Virus record (IMG/VR): IMGVR_UViG_3300027511_000001
Location: 1 to 46,160 of that record
Source of the DNA: a virus
Strand: one strand, 5' to 3'
Length of the DNA: 46,160 nt
Below are positions 1-7,339 of the stretch, in pieces. Under the pieces are notes generated by a model that was not told the DNA's origin, ran no database searches, and was given only the letters and a program-made list of their open reading frames with translations. Within the stretch, counting starts at the first letter, position 1. Every line of letters starts with the position of its first letter. The position numbers and the translations under genes were made by a program.

Positions 1-33
<33 letters not shown>

Positions 34-80
34 CTAACAACAAACCTCCCACCCTAACTTTATGTGGTAGAAATGACACA

Positions 81-109
81 TTGACAAGGGGGACGGGGGG
101 TCGTATATT
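81..109 (+). promoter_or_regulatory. Sigma70-like promoter for the left arm
   Basis: A consensus -35 TTGACA (81-86) is followed by a 17-nt spacer and a -10 TATATT (104-109). The spacer is G-rich. It points into the left arm, about 130 nt before the first predicted gene at 240. The same hexamer pair and spacing occurs in the opposite orientation at 44272-44300, upstream of the right arm. Confidence 0.6.
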
Positions 110-110
110 G

Positions 111-224
111 GGAGAGGGAGAGGGGTCTAGCTAAGTCCTTGGGTCTTAAGTCCTTAGGTGCCGTCAAGGTCATAGATATCTAATAGAGACCACTTAGAAT
201 CGTAATAGAAACCTCAAAGAAACC
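111..224. repeat. Left arm of degenerate inverted terminal repeat
   Basis: Three blocks here recur in inverted orientation and colinear order near the right end: 111-136 matches 46070-46093 (about 22 of 26 with one 2-nt gap), 180-189 matches 46006-46015 exactly (10 nt), and 214-224 matches 45982-45992 exactly (11 nt). The sequence between blocks is diverged. Apart from the promoter at 81-109, I see no gene in 31-239. Confidence 0.5.
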
Positions 225-239
225 GAAAGTTTAAACAAA

Positions 240-362
240 ATGGCACATAAAATCAATCTTCTAAAAAAGCACGAGAATCACGACATGAAAGGCCCGACCG
301 GGCTTTTGCTTGGTATGAGTTTTGGCCTAGTAATTTGGGTTTGGATTTTGATACTTTTTTAA
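240..362 (+). CDS. 40-residue single-helix membrane protein
   Basis: The first plausible gene of the left arm encodes a short basic N-terminus (residues 1-17, several Lys and His) followed by one hydrophobic, Trp-containing helix reaching the C-terminus. The expected topology is N-in with a single transmembrane segment. An internal ATG at 285 would leave little more than the helix. The codons for GPTG form a GC-rich hairpin followed by TTTT, so the start of the gene could also act as a weak terminator. There is no clear Shine-Dalgarno sequence. I do not recognise the family. Confidence 0.4.
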   Translation: MAHKINLLKKHENHDMKGPTGLLLGMSFGLVIWVWILILF

Positions 363-381
363 ATTAGTTTAAATTAGTTTA

Positions 382-441
382 ATGCTAAATAATGAAGATG
401 ATTGGAAAGAGAAATTAAAAACGATTCAAGAAACAAAATAA
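382..441 (+). CDS. 19-residue leader peptide candidate
   Basis: A short open frame rich in Asp, Glu and Lys ends with a TAA that shares its last base with the ATG at 441 (TAATG). It is preceded by a tandem repeat (aaattagttt twice, 361-380). The overlap suggests translational coupling to the zinc-ribbon gene and supports 441 as that gene's start. No function is recognised. Confidence 0.25.
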   Translation: MLNNEDDWKEKLKTIQETK

Positions 442-935
442 TGAATCAACATTCTTTTGCCGTTCTGCCAGACGATTTCCCAATCGTAGATTCTGCAATC
501 GTCTTAGCTTTGAAAAATCGTAAGCGTATTGAAGCAGAGCGTTTGGTTTTTGAAGCTGAAAATGCAAAGATAGTCGAAATCAATTCTCTTACACAGGAAG
601 ATTTGATTCGTAATCAAGCAAATAATAAGCTTTATGCATCAAAGTTAATTAATCAAATTGTAGTCTGTCACCAAAAACATATTGACAATACTTCAATTTA
701 TAATTGCATTGAATGCAAACAAAATTTCATTGCAATTAAAAATGTTGGATTGATCCTTTCCGAATTGCCAGAATCCGAGCGATATTTTATCTGTAAGAAT
801 TGCTTCGATATCGCGTATGAAAAGTTTAAAGATGATACCGAAATTAAACCCACTGATTTGACAGGATGGGCCTTAGAAGCTTTTGGCCCGCGCCGATGCC
901 TCACGACCGGCCGATTAATTCTGCAAGATATTTAA
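441..935 (+). CDS. Zinc-ribbon protein of unknown function
   Basis: The product has 164 residues. The first half is Glu/Lys/Ala-rich and probably helical. The second half carries two CxxC knuckles (CIEC and CKNC) about 30 residues apart, consistent with one structural zinc site. The frame is open upstream to a TTG at 402, but ATG 441 is preferred because it overlaps the stop of a short upstream frame. It is the first sizeable gene of the left arm, a usual place for early host-takeover or regulatory proteins; that role is inferred from position only. Confidence 0.7.
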   Translation: MNQHSFAVLPDDFPIVDSAIVLALKNRKRIEAERLVFEAENAKIVEINSLTQEDLIRNQANNKLYASKLINQIVVCHQKHIDNTSIYNCIECKQNFIAIKNVGLILSELPESERYFICKNCFDIAYEKFKDDTEIKPTDLTGWALEAFGPRRCLTTGRLILQDI

Positions 936-948
936 TTTTATTTTTTGG

Positions 949-1010
949 TATCTACCTAAGCATTGGATTTCTTTACTAATTCTTAATTCCATGTAAGTCT
1001 TAGGTAGATA
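949..1010. repeat. 12-bp perfect inverted repeat with 38-nt loop
   Basis: The arm TATCTACCTAAG (949-960) is exactly complementary to CTTAGGTAGATA (999-1010). It lies just after the stop codon at 935. It could end the first transcript, protect an RNA 3' end, or be a protein-binding dyad. No T-run follows, so a classical intrinsic terminator is less likely. Confidence 0.5.
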
Positions 1011-1119
1011 TCTAAAAATGAAATTCGTTGATAGAAAGTGACTGACTCACCGGGTGATACGGTAGAAACTTTAAATGACGAATTACCCATCGCGGCGTAG
1101 CGTAAATTAACAAGATGTA

Positions 1120-1158
1120 CCGGGCCGGCTGAAGGTTTAGCAGACCGGCCCGGCTTTT
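1120..1158 (+). terminator. Terminator-like hairpin before the next gene
   Basis: CCGGGCCGG (1120-1128) pairs perfectly with CCGGCCCGG (1145-1153), with an extra CTG/CAG pairing inside, and is followed by CTTTTAA. It stands only 16 nt before the ATG at 1174, which has an AAGGA ribosome site. This is where an attenuator would sit. The preceding non-coding stretch 1011-1119 also contains a small hairpin (tcacc-g-ggtga near 1048). Confidence 0.6.
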
Positions 1159-1173
1159 AAAGGACAAGATAAA

Positions 1174-1329
1174 ATGTGCAAATACTGTTTAGACGACACG
1201 ATGGACATTAACCTAGAAAACATTGACGCAATCAATGAAGACAACGAAAAAGCAAAAGAGTATCTTGACCAATTGATCCTATCAGACGACCATTCATCCG
1301 ATGTTAACCCCGGAAATAATCAATCTTAG
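1174..1329 (+). CDS. Small acidic protein with N-terminal CxxC
   Basis: The product has 51 residues, starting MCKYC and otherwise acidic and Asn-rich. The ribosome site AAAGGA lies about 9 nt upstream of the ATG. Its 3' end overlaps the next gene by 29 nt in another frame. A single CxxC could be half of a zinc site formed with a partner or a dimer. Function is not recognised. Confidence 0.5.
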   Translation: MCKYCLDDTMDINLENIDAINEDNEKAKEYLDQLILSDDHSSDVNPGNNQS

Positions 1330-1942
1330 CGATCAGGCGATAGGCCACGATACACGATTAATATATCCGCATCAAAGTTATTTAACATGCCCATGCAATC
1401 ACGCACAATGGTTAAGAGAAAGATTTAAGAAATTGGAAAACGAAAAAGAATTAGGGCCGGCCCAGAAATTTCCTGAAATTCAGGAGATTATAGAGTTTGC
1501 CAAACCAAAGTTAAATGGTATTCTGAAGATGGATGAGGAAACAAAGAAAGAACGACGTATCAAACTCTTTCATGATCGTACATTCTTTGCTCGCGATTTG
1601 GTCACAATCAAAGAAGATGGGACAAAAAACTTCGACGATTTGATTGAGCATATCAAATTTCTTGAAGAATGCATTAAAGACCTGAAAACTGCGCATCAAG
1701 CGGCCGATTTGGCTAAGCTTCAATTTATTCAGGAAGCCACAGTCGCTGAACGTGAGAGAATCAAGGCGACTGATAAACAGTATAAGCCTGAATTTAAGGA
1801 GCGTGAGACAGCTAATAAAGAAAAGCTTACGATTCAGGAAAAGAAGATTCGAGACTTTGTAAAGCTTGGTCTTTCGCGTCAAGCGGCTGAGCAAATTATT
1901 TTTGGAAAAGACTTGAAGCAAAATCTAAAGAAAGAAAATTAA
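1301..1942 (+). CDS. Charged, mostly helical protein of unknown function
   Basis: The product has 213 residues, with a short CPC motif near residue 30. From about residue 40 onward it is strongly charged (Lys/Glu heptad-like, probable coiled coil). The C-terminal segment around residues 185-205 resembles a helix-turn-helix tail (RDFVKLGLSRQAAEQII). It overlaps the preceding small gene and is followed immediately by a zinc-ribbon micro-gene and the helicase gene, so it probably belongs to the replication operon. No family was recognised. Confidence 0.65.
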   Translation: MLTPEIINLSDQAIGHDTRLIYPHQSYLTCPCNHAQWLRERFKKLENEKELGPAQKFPEIQEIIEFAKPKLNGILKMDEETKKERRIKLFHDRTFFARDLVTIKEDGTKNFDDLIEHIKFLEECIKDLKTAHQAADLAKLQFIQEATVAERERIKATDKQYKPEFKERETANKEKLTIQEKKIRDFVKLGLSRQAAEQIIFGKDLKQNLKKEN

Positions 1943-1943
1943 A

Positions 1944-2066
1944 ATGTGCCACGGTTGTAACAAGCTAACATCTACGATTCGATACTACATTGATAACGAT
2001 GGCAATTTCTGGAGTCTTTGTCGAGTTTGCTTGCTAAGGTTTCTTGCGACTTATCTATCAAATTAG
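1944..2066 (+). CDS. 40-residue zinc-ribbon protein
   Basis: The sequence holds two CxxC pairs (CHGC at residues 2-5 and CRVC at 26-29), enough for one treble-clef or ribbon zinc site. It begins 2 nt after the previous stop and ends 10 nt before the helicase ATG. It belongs to the recurring set of tiny zinc proteins in this arm. Function unknown. Confidence 0.5.
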   Translation: MCHGCNKLTSTIRYYIDNDGNFWSLCRVCLLRFLATYLSN

Positions 2067-2075
2067 AAAATTTAA

Positions 2076-3668
2076 ATGCTCTCAAATATTCAAGATAAAA
2101 CAAAGTCTACGATCATTCGCAAAGCCTGTCCGTATTGTGGCAAGCTTGCGCATGAGAATTCTTTTTCTATTTCCGGTACAAAGAAAAAGGTAAAGCTAGA
2201 CTGCGGACATACAATTGTAACTTATCTTGAAGATACTTTTAAGAAATGGTCATGTGAAAGTTTAATGGGAAAGAGACCATTTCCCTATCAGTACAAGACT
2301 TTAGATTTCATAATCAACAGTAATTTCAGAACAGGAATCTTTCATCAACAGCGTGTTGGAAAAACAGTTTGCGCGTTGATGGCCGTAAAACGTTTTCCAG
2401 AAAAACTCATGCCATTTGCAGTGGTTTGTAAAGGTAGCCTACGCGCACAATGGTTCAAAGAGATTTTAGATTGGACCGGCCAGCCGGCACAAATCATTGT
2501 AAATGGGAATGATAAGCCATTCCCTGGAATTTTCAAGGCATTCATCCTATCCTATGACTTACTCCGCAACAAAGATTTATTTAAAGATTTGAATTTACAA
2601 TTGGTGATTTTAGATGAATGCCAACAAATCAAAAATTCACAAACAAAACGGACGCAAGCACTTAGACTTGCAGTTAGGGATATCCCCTATGTAATGGCAT
2701 TGAGTGGCACGCCAATTAAAAATCATGCGGGGGAGTATTTTCCCATCCTTAATATACTTAGGCCTGATCGTTTTGCATCCGAAACGCAATTTGAGCGTGA
2801 TTTCCTAGATTCCTATTTCACTGGCTATTCCTATAAAGTAGGTGGAATTAATCGGCACCAAACGGATAGATTCAAGGAATTAACACAAGACTTTACTATT
2901 CGATACATGCGCGATGATGTTCTACCAGATTTGCCTAAAACGTTTCGATCTAATTTCTTCGTTGAGTTAGGTCAAGAAGTCGAGCAAGCTTATAAGAAAG
3001 CCTATATCGAATTCCAAGAAGAATACCAGTCTGGAAATAATGAATTCGGGGATACGAGTAATCTTCTAGCAAAACTTAATCGTTTGCGTCATATCACCGG
3101 CCTGGCCAAAGTTTTACCCGTTACAGAATATGTTGAAGAATTCCTAGAAGACAACGATAGAAAAATCGTTTTATTCGTTCACCATCAAAACGTTGGCCTA
3201 GGACTTTATAACAACATACTTAACGTTACAAAGAAGCTAGGATTACACGCACCATTAATGTTAACATCGGCCAATGCCGGCTCGGACGAAGGTATTAGAA
3301 TCGACGAAGCATTTAAAACCGATCCTAATAAGCGCATTATGATCGCATCGACACTCTCCGCAGGAGAGGGTAAGAATTGGCAAATGTGCTCGGACCTAAT
3401 AATGGTAGAATTGCAATGGAATCCGGCCAATGAAGAACAAGCCGAAGATAGATTTCCTGGCATTGGTACGACGGCGAATAAAATTAATGCTACGTATGCA
3501 ATTGCTTTAGGAACGCCCGATGAATTTCTCACGGAGATTAAAGAGCGCAAGCGTGAGATTTGTAGAAAAACGATGGGCAACGAGGCCGTCCAATGGAATC
3601 AGACTAGCGTAATTAAAGAGATGGCTGAATTGCTCTTTGCTAAGGGTGGCAAAAAATGGGGATTGTAA
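2076..3668 (+). CDS. SNF2-type (superfamily 2) DNA helicase
   Basis: This 530-residue protein is an ATP-driven DNA translocase/helicase of the SNF2 branch, common in phage replication and recombination modules. An N-terminal zinc ribbon (CPYC near residues 18-21, then a Cys and a His) precedes the ATPase core. Visible core motifs are QRVGKT (motif I, about residues 92-97), DECQ (motif II, about 179-182) and LSGTPIKN (motif III, about 209-216). A second RecA-like domain ends with a motif VI-like AEDRFPGIG. Motif VI normally has QAxxRxxRxGQ, so the EDRFPGIG form is a variant. The start is the first ATG, closely behind a zinc-ribbon gene. Confidence 0.9.
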   Translation: MLSNIQDKTKSTIIRKACPYCGKLAHENSFSISGTKKKVKLDCGHTIVTYLEDTFKKWSCESLMGKRPFPYQYKTLDFIINSNFRTGIFHQQRVGKTVCALMAVKRFPEKLMPFAVVCKGSLRAQWFKEILDWTGQPAQIIVNGNDKPFPGIFKAFILSYDLLRNKDLFKDLNLQLVILDECQQIKNSQTKRTQALRLAVRDIPYVMALSGTPIKNHAGEYFPILNILRPDRFASETQFERDFLDSYFTGYSYKVGGINRHQTDRFKELTQDFTIRYMRDDVLPDLPKTFRSNFFVELGQEVEQAYKKAYIEFQEEYQSGNNEFGDTSNLLAKLNRLRHITGLAKVLPVTEYVEEFLEDNDRKIVLFVHHQNVGLGLYNNILNVTKKLGLHAPLMLTSANAGSDEGIRIDEAFKTDPNKRIMIASTLSAGEGKNWQMCSDLIMVELQWNPANEEQAEDRFPGIGTTANKINATYAIALGTPDEFLTEIKERKREICRKTMGNEAVQWNQTSVIKEMAELLFAKGGKKWGL

Positions 3669-3736
3669 TTTTTGCTTTTTTACTTGGACTTGCCGTAGGT
3701 TATCTCGATAGTTATCTTGATAAAATGAGCAAATAA
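3656..3736 (+). CDS. 26-residue single-helix membrane peptide
   Basis: The ATG lies inside the last codons of the helicase gene in a different frame, and the stop is 1 nt before the next ATG. The peptide is a hydrophobic helix followed by a short charged tail (DSYLDKMSK). It is one of several such peptides in this operon that are coupled to the previous stop. Confidence 0.4.
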   Translation: MGIVIFAFLLGLAVGYLDSYLDKMSK

Positions 3737-3737
3737 A

Positions 3738-3998
3738 ATGATTATTGAAATTCTATCCGAAGCAAGAATACCAAAAGAAACAAAAGATTCAATCAACTTG
3801 TATGCAACAAAGCGAATTCATCCTGGTGGTTTTCTAATGGCCGTCTTTGAGAATAATCTAATTTCAGCAGTCGCTAGAGGCGACAATGAAAATTTGCTCG
3901 CATTGCCAGCAATCGTAATTTACATTACTTGCCATGTTCCTACTATGTGCTACGGTAGCGTTACCAAAGTAGAAAGATGGCTAAATAATGTTATCTAA
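3738..3998 (+). CDS. Conserved small phage-type protein of unknown function
   Basis: This is an 86-residue protein with the segment RIHPGGFLMAVFENNLISAVARGD near its middle and a Trp/Asn C-terminus. The overall pattern (Pro-Gly-Gly-Phe followed by a helix and an alternating hydrophobic strand) resembles small hypothetical proteins often found in phage replication modules, but I cannot name the function. It starts 1 nt after the preceding membrane peptide and overlaps the next one. Confidence 0.65.
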   Translation: MIIEILSEARIPKETKDSINLYATKRIHPGGFLMAVFENNLISAVARGDNENLLALPAIVIYITCHVPTMCYGSVTKVERWLNNVI

Positions 3999-4080
3999 AT
4001 ACAAAGACGATCTGATTGATGGGGCCATTCTATTCTTTCTATTCTTTATTTTAGGATACGTAATTAAGAACGGTATTTAA
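3988..4080 (+). CDS. 30-residue single-helix membrane peptide
   Basis: It starts 11 nt inside the end of the preceding gene. It has a charged N-terminus (MLSKYKDDLID), then a Phe/Leu/Ile-rich helix, then KNGI. The predicted topology is one transmembrane segment. Function unknown. Confidence 0.4.
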   Translation: MLSKYKDDLIDGAILFFLFFILGYVIKNGI

Positions 4081-4084
4081 GCAA

Positions 4085-4246
4085 GTGGAATTAGTAAAGC
4101 TTTGCGATCAATGCGGCCGACACTTTCCATACAATTCTGAACTATTGGATATGTGTGATTGGTGCGGGGAGGATGTTTGCATTTACTGTGAGCCGCATCA
4201 TGATTGCATCGAAATTAAATATATTAAAAAAGAAAACAAGAAATGA
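4085..4246 (+). CDS. 53-residue Cys/His-rich zinc protein
   Basis: It reads from a GTG at 4085 and ends with a TGA overlapping the next ATG (ATGA at 4243). It contains CDQC, CDWC, C-x2-YC and a HHDC segment, enough ligands for two zinc ions in a FYVE- or RING-like cross-brace arrangement. The coupling and the dense Cys pattern argue that it is real. Function unknown. Confidence 0.5.
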   Translation: MELVKLCDQCGRHFPYNSELLDMCDWCGEDVCIYCEPHHDCIEIKYIKKENKK

Positions 4247-4677
4247 AAAAGTTTAGTCTCGCACTCTTCCTAATAAATTTAGGCTGTAGCCCGCCGACCG
4301 GCCCGACCAATCCCGAATATATTCCATTGCCGTCTATGAAAGTCAAGCCGGTCGATGCAAATTTGCAGGCAATTGCAGAGCATTGGTGGCCGATTCAAGC
4401 TGCATGCGTTGGTGTTGAGTTTAAAGTTATTGGATCTTCCTATCCTATCAATGTATATGAAGAGGCAATTGATTGCTCCGGCATTAAGGCCGCAGGATGC
4501 ATGCAATACACTTCTATCTCTGTGGTACGTCGTTGGTTTGAAGCTGCGCTTTCGCACGAATTTATCCATTTCGCATTGTGGAAAAAGGGTGGTGAGGAAC
4601 TAGGACATAGCAATCCATATTTTGCAAAGTGTGATACGTTGAATTATCGCGCGTCGCATCAAATTGACGTTGAATAA
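4243..4677 (+). CDS. Lipoprotein-like protein with HExxH metalloprotease motif
   Basis: The product has 144 residues. The N-terminus is a lipoprotein-type signal with a hydrophobic stretch ending INLGC (Cys15); position -3 is Asn, slightly off consensus. A zinc-protease motif HEFIH lies at residues 105-109, followed by LGHSNPYF with His122 as a possible third ligand. Four further Cys residues could form disulfides in the periplasm. If exported, it would be tethered to a membrane of the infected cell. It is followed by another lipoprotein gene, so the two may work together at the cell surface. The catalytic reading rests on the motif alone. Confidence 0.65.
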   Translation: MKKFSLALFLINLGCSPPTGPTNPEYIPLPSMKVKPVDANLQAIAEHWWPIQAACVGVEFKVIGSSYPINVYEEAIDCSGIKAAGCMQYTSISVVRRWFEAALSHEFIHFALWKKGGEELGHSNPYFAKCDTLNYRASHQIDVE

Positions 4678-4693
4678 CAAAGAGCTAACCAGT

Positions 4694-4710
4694 TCGGACA
4701 TGGTGTCCGA
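4694..4710 (+). promoter_or_regulatory. Small hairpin between two lipoprotein genes
   Basis: TCGGACA (4694-4700) and TGTCCGA (4704-4710) are perfectly complementary around a 3-nt loop. No T-run follows. It lies 20 nt before the ATG at 4731 and may influence translation or mRNA stability. Confidence 0.4.
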
Positions 4711-4730
4711 TCATAAGAAAGAAAATAAAA

Positions 4731-5885
4731 ATGAAGAGGGTGTTCGTTCTTGGCGGTCTGCTTTTCGTGATTGGTTGTAATAGCAAGGGTAGTGGATCTA
4801 TTACTGGTGCAACTCCAGTCGAGATTCCAAAGATTGAGACTTCGGCTTCGGCTTCTACGTCCTATTCCATTTCAGCATACAATTGGAAACTAAAGCAGCA
4901 CATTACTGCAACGATTGGCGCCGATGGCCAGTCGGTTAATGGAACGGTTTTCAATCCTACTGGTGAAAAGATTGGGCCGTTTTTCATTCTCGTGTTCAAC
5001 TCGAATCAGGAGCCACAGCATCTGTTGGGCTATGGCGGGCCATTCTTTGTTGACTCGAATCAAACCAAGACTTTCAATGTTAAGTTTGAAGGTTGCGGTT
5101 ATTGGTTGCAGGTTGATTTTTATCTGTCTGATTCAATCTCACCTGAAATGACAAATAATCAGCTTCATGGCAATAACATGCTGGACTCTGAGGGTTTGTC
5201 GTCTCCCGGTTGCTCGACCGAAACTCGTAAGGATGTTTGCGAAAATCTTCGTGGCCTGCAAACTGTTGTGCCGCAGGGATATCATGCAGACGGTACCTAT
5301 TGCTATCAGGATGAAGAGCCTACCGACGTTTGCCCTAACATCGAAGGCTTGCAGCTTGTCTTGCCTGAAGGTTTGATTTTCGACGAAATTGGAAATTGCG
5401 TTACTCCTCCCGTTGATTTCTGTCCCAATATTGTTGGCAATCAAGAAGTGGTCCCTGAGGGATTGATTCTCGATGAATCTGGTAATTGCGTTGAGCCACC
5501 TTTCGATGCTTGCCCTAATCTTGAAGGAAATCAGCCGATTGTCCCACCCGGGCTAGTTGTTGACGAGGCTGGAAATTGTCTGCCGCCGGGCCCGCCGTCG
5601 GACTCCTGCCCCAATATTCCTGGACTTCAAGCTTCGGTGCCTGAAGGGCTTGTAATTGATGAATTCGGAAATTGCGTTGCAGCTGAGCCCGATACTTGTT
5701 TTTATAACATTACGGGTAACCCAGCATTTAAGGCTACCAAGTGTAATGCATTGTCTGGTCTTGGAGCAAATTGGAATGGTACGGAAAATCATTGCGAGAT
5801 TCCTTTCCCTGGAGTTGCGATTGATGGTTTCAATCTGACGCCGGGCCAATCTGATACGGGTTGTTTGCGTAAGCAGGATCAGTAA
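4731..5885 (+). CDS. Lipoprotein with five Cys-rich CPN repeats
   Basis: The 384-residue product has a clear lipoprotein signal (FVIGC, Cys16), a Ser/Thr linker, a beta-rich domain (about 45-160), then five repeats of 30-32 residues. The repeats begin at Cys170, 201, 231, 261 and 293 and follow the plan C-P-N-[IL]-x-G-x-Q-x3-P-x-G-[LY]-x-D-x-x-G-N-C. Each repeat has a Cys near both ends, suggesting one disulfide or small metal site per unit. A further Cys-containing domain ends the protein. I recall similar CPN-type repeats in surface proteins of uncultured bacteria, so display at the cell surface is plausible. Role in infection is unknown; adhesion or blocking of competing phages are possibilities. 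Codons are more GC-rich than in its neighbours. Confidence 0.75.
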   Translation: MKRVFVLGGLLFVIGCNSKGSGSITGATPVEIPKIETSASASTSYSISAYNWKLKQHITATIGADGQSVNGTVFNPTGEKIGPFFILVFNSNQEPQHLLGYGGPFFVDSNQTKTFNVKFEGCGYWLQVDFYLSDSISPEMTNNQLHGNNMLDSEGLSSPGCSTETRKDVCENLRGLQTVVPQGYHADGTYCYQDEEPTDVCPNIEGLQLVLPEGLIFDEIGNCVTPPVDFCPNIVGNQEVVPEGLILDESGNCVEPPFDACPNLEGNQPIVPPGLVVDEAGNCLPPGPPSDSCPNIPGLQASVPEGLVIDEFGNCVAAEPDTCFYNITGNPAFKATKCNALSGLGANWNGTENHCEIPFPGVAIDGFNLTPGQSDTGCLRKQDQ

Positions 5886-5901
5886 TTTCTTAAGGTGATG
5901 G

Positions 5902-5921
5902 AATGGGGCTTCGGCCCCATT
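5902..5921 (+). terminator. Hairpin with UUCG loop after the repeat lipoprotein gene
   Basis: AATGGGGC (5902-5909) and GCCCCATT (5914-5921) form an 8-bp stem closed by the very stable TTCG tetraloop, 16 nt after the stop. The T-run is short, so it may act as a partial terminator or mRNA 3' stabiliser. Confidence 0.65.
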
Positions 5922-5930
5922 TAAACCACG

Positions 5931-5950
5931 GTCTGGTCCAAAGTCCAGAC
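5931..5950 (+). promoter_or_regulatory. Stem-loop just upstream of a ribosome site
   Basis: GTCTGG (5931-5936) pairs with CCAGAC (5945-5950), with an 8-nt loop. The AGGAG ribosome site of the next gene follows immediately (5951-5955). The position suggests control of translation of the small membrane gene at 5962. Confidence 0.35.
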
Positions 5951-5961
5951 AGGAGAATTTT

Positions 5962-6036
5962 ATGAAAGAGACACGAGTAGTTTTTGCATTACTTTTTTGT
6001 TTGGCTTGGGCATTTGTCATTGCTCTATTTGTTTAA
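5962..6036 (+). CDS. 24-residue single-helix membrane peptide
   Basis: ATG with a good AGGAG ribosome site (5951-5955). It encodes MKETR followed by an uninterrupted hydrophobic helix. Because the gene stands free of overlap and has its own strong ribosome site, it is among the better supported of the membrane micro-genes. Confidence 0.5.
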   Translation: MKETRVVFALLFCLAWAFVIALFV

Positions 6037-6045
6037 TTAAATCAA

Positions 6046-6231
6046 ATGAAACCAGATAAGATTGCAACTCTCAAACGTTTAATGGGCGATGCATCGGATA
6101 TGAAAAATCATTTTGATTTGATTATCTACGATCATTCACTCACTGAAGAGACAGTAGATTTTTATCTTCGGAAGATCGTACACAAATGCGATTATATCTC
6201 AAATGAATTGGAGAAAGAATTTAAAAAGTGA
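6046..6231 (+). CDS. 61-residue helical protein
   Basis: A charged, predicted all-helical protein with no recognised domain. Its stop overlaps the GTG start of the nuclease gene (GTGA at 6228), so the two are probably translationally coupled. Confidence 0.6.
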   Translation: MKPDKIATLKRLMGDASDMKNHFDLIIYDHSLTEETVDFYLRKIVHKCDYISNELEKEFKK

Positions 6232-7061
6232 TCCTAACAATTAGCCCGTCGGGGCTTAATACAGCGCAAGAATGCCCAACGAAATATAATTTTTCGTCCA
6301 TTCGACGTCTGTCCCAAATTGGTGCGAAGCGTGATAAGATGGATCAAGGATCTCTCTTTCATGAAATGCTTGAAATGCATTACAATCTCATAATTTCTCA
6401 GAAAGAGAATCCAGAGCTAGCTCTCAATGAAATTATCATGGCAGTTACCGAGTTGGCCCGTGAGAAGAATCGTAATGATGAATACGACCATGAAATCGTT
6501 GAGGCATGTATTCGTAATTATCAAGAGTATGCTGTATATTATGCAGACGATGGGTGGTCTCCCCTTAAGGTTGAGACTCCATTTACCAAAGAGATATTTA
6601 AGAACGATCAGCATACAATAGTAATGGAAGGCATCATAGATTTAATTACGGAGAATCTAAACAGTAAAGCTTTTCCCGTAGATCACAAAACAGAATCCAA
6701 GATTTCATACCCTACGATTTTATCCAACCAATTCACCTGCTATGCATGGGCAACTGAGTCAGACACGATCGTTAAAAATAGAATCGGATTTCAAACAAGT
6801 AAAGGGCCGGGCGATAGGTTCCACCGCGATGTTTTGTCCTATACAAAAGAGCATATTGAAGAATGGCGTGAGTCTGTAATCTATCATTCAATGGAATTAA
6901 TTCGATTCATCGAAAAAGATTATTTTCCCATGCGCGAAGTGAATTGCTGGAATTGCTGGTTCAAGAAAATTTGTGAAGCAACGCCTGACGCCAGAGAATA
7001 TACAATCATACGTGATTTTACAGTGCGTGCTCCACATAATATCTATGATAAGCGTACATAA
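6228..7061 (+). CDS. Cas4/RecB-like PD-(D/E)XK nuclease
   Basis: The 277-residue protein starts at GTG. It has the layout of Cas4/AddB-type exonucleases. An early Cys (QECP, Cys16) and a C-terminal cluster CWNC-x5-C (about 239-249) together could bind an iron-sulfur cluster. The nuclease core shows GSLFHEMLE (RecB-like helix), GIIDL (Asp about 136) and FPVDHKT (D-x-K, about 150-155), followed by a QFTCYAWA helix. Such enzymes resect DNA ends in phage recombination. The Sak4-like ATPase about 1.3 kb downstream supports a joint recombination role. Confidence 0.85.
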   Translation: MILTISPSGLNTAQECPTKYNFSSIRRLSQIGAKRDKMDQGSLFHEMLEMHYNLIISQKENPELALNEIIMAVTELAREKNRNDEYDHEIVEACIRNYQEYAVYYADDGWSPLKVETPFTKEIFKNDQHTIVMEGIIDLITENLNSKAFPVDHKTESKISYPTILSNQFTCYAWATESDTIVKNRIGFQTSKGPGDRFHRDVLSYTKEHIEEWRESVIYHSMELIRFIEKDYFPMREVNCWNCWFKKICEATPDAREYTIIRDFTVRAPHNIYDKRT

Positions 7062-7063
7062 TA

Positions 7064-7339
7064 ATGGCACACGAAATTCATAAATATAAGAGAGTAGATA
7101 TCGGTAGGGATAAAGATAATCCCTATTATGTCTACCGATGTTTGCTACCTAACTGCAATCATTACATCCCTGAGAAGTTAATCCTAGGGCGTACTTCAAT
7201 TTGTTGGTCTTGTTTAAATGAATTTGTAATTACAGTTCCTAAAAAGTTAAAGCCAATTTGTGTGTCTTGCAAAAATAAAAAGTTTGGTAAAGATGGAGAG
7301 ACAGAGCGGATACTACGCTCAATTGGGATAATTAAATAA
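7064..7339 (+). CDS. Small zinc-ribbon protein
   Basis: The product has 91 residues with three Cys pairs: C-x4-C (CLLPNC), CWSC and CVSC. It is basic overall. It starts 2 nt after the nuclease stop. This may be a nucleic-acid-binding accessory protein, inferred only from charge and zinc ligands. Confidence 0.6.
   Translation: MAHEIHKYKRVDIGRDKDNPYYVYRCLLPNCNHYIPEKLILGRTSICWSCLNEFVITVPKKLKPICVSCKNKKFGKDGETERILRSIGIIK

Noticed and set aside
1038-1119. Known riboswitch class
   Set aside because: Only one small hairpin is visible; no conserved core of a riboswitch I know can be recognised.
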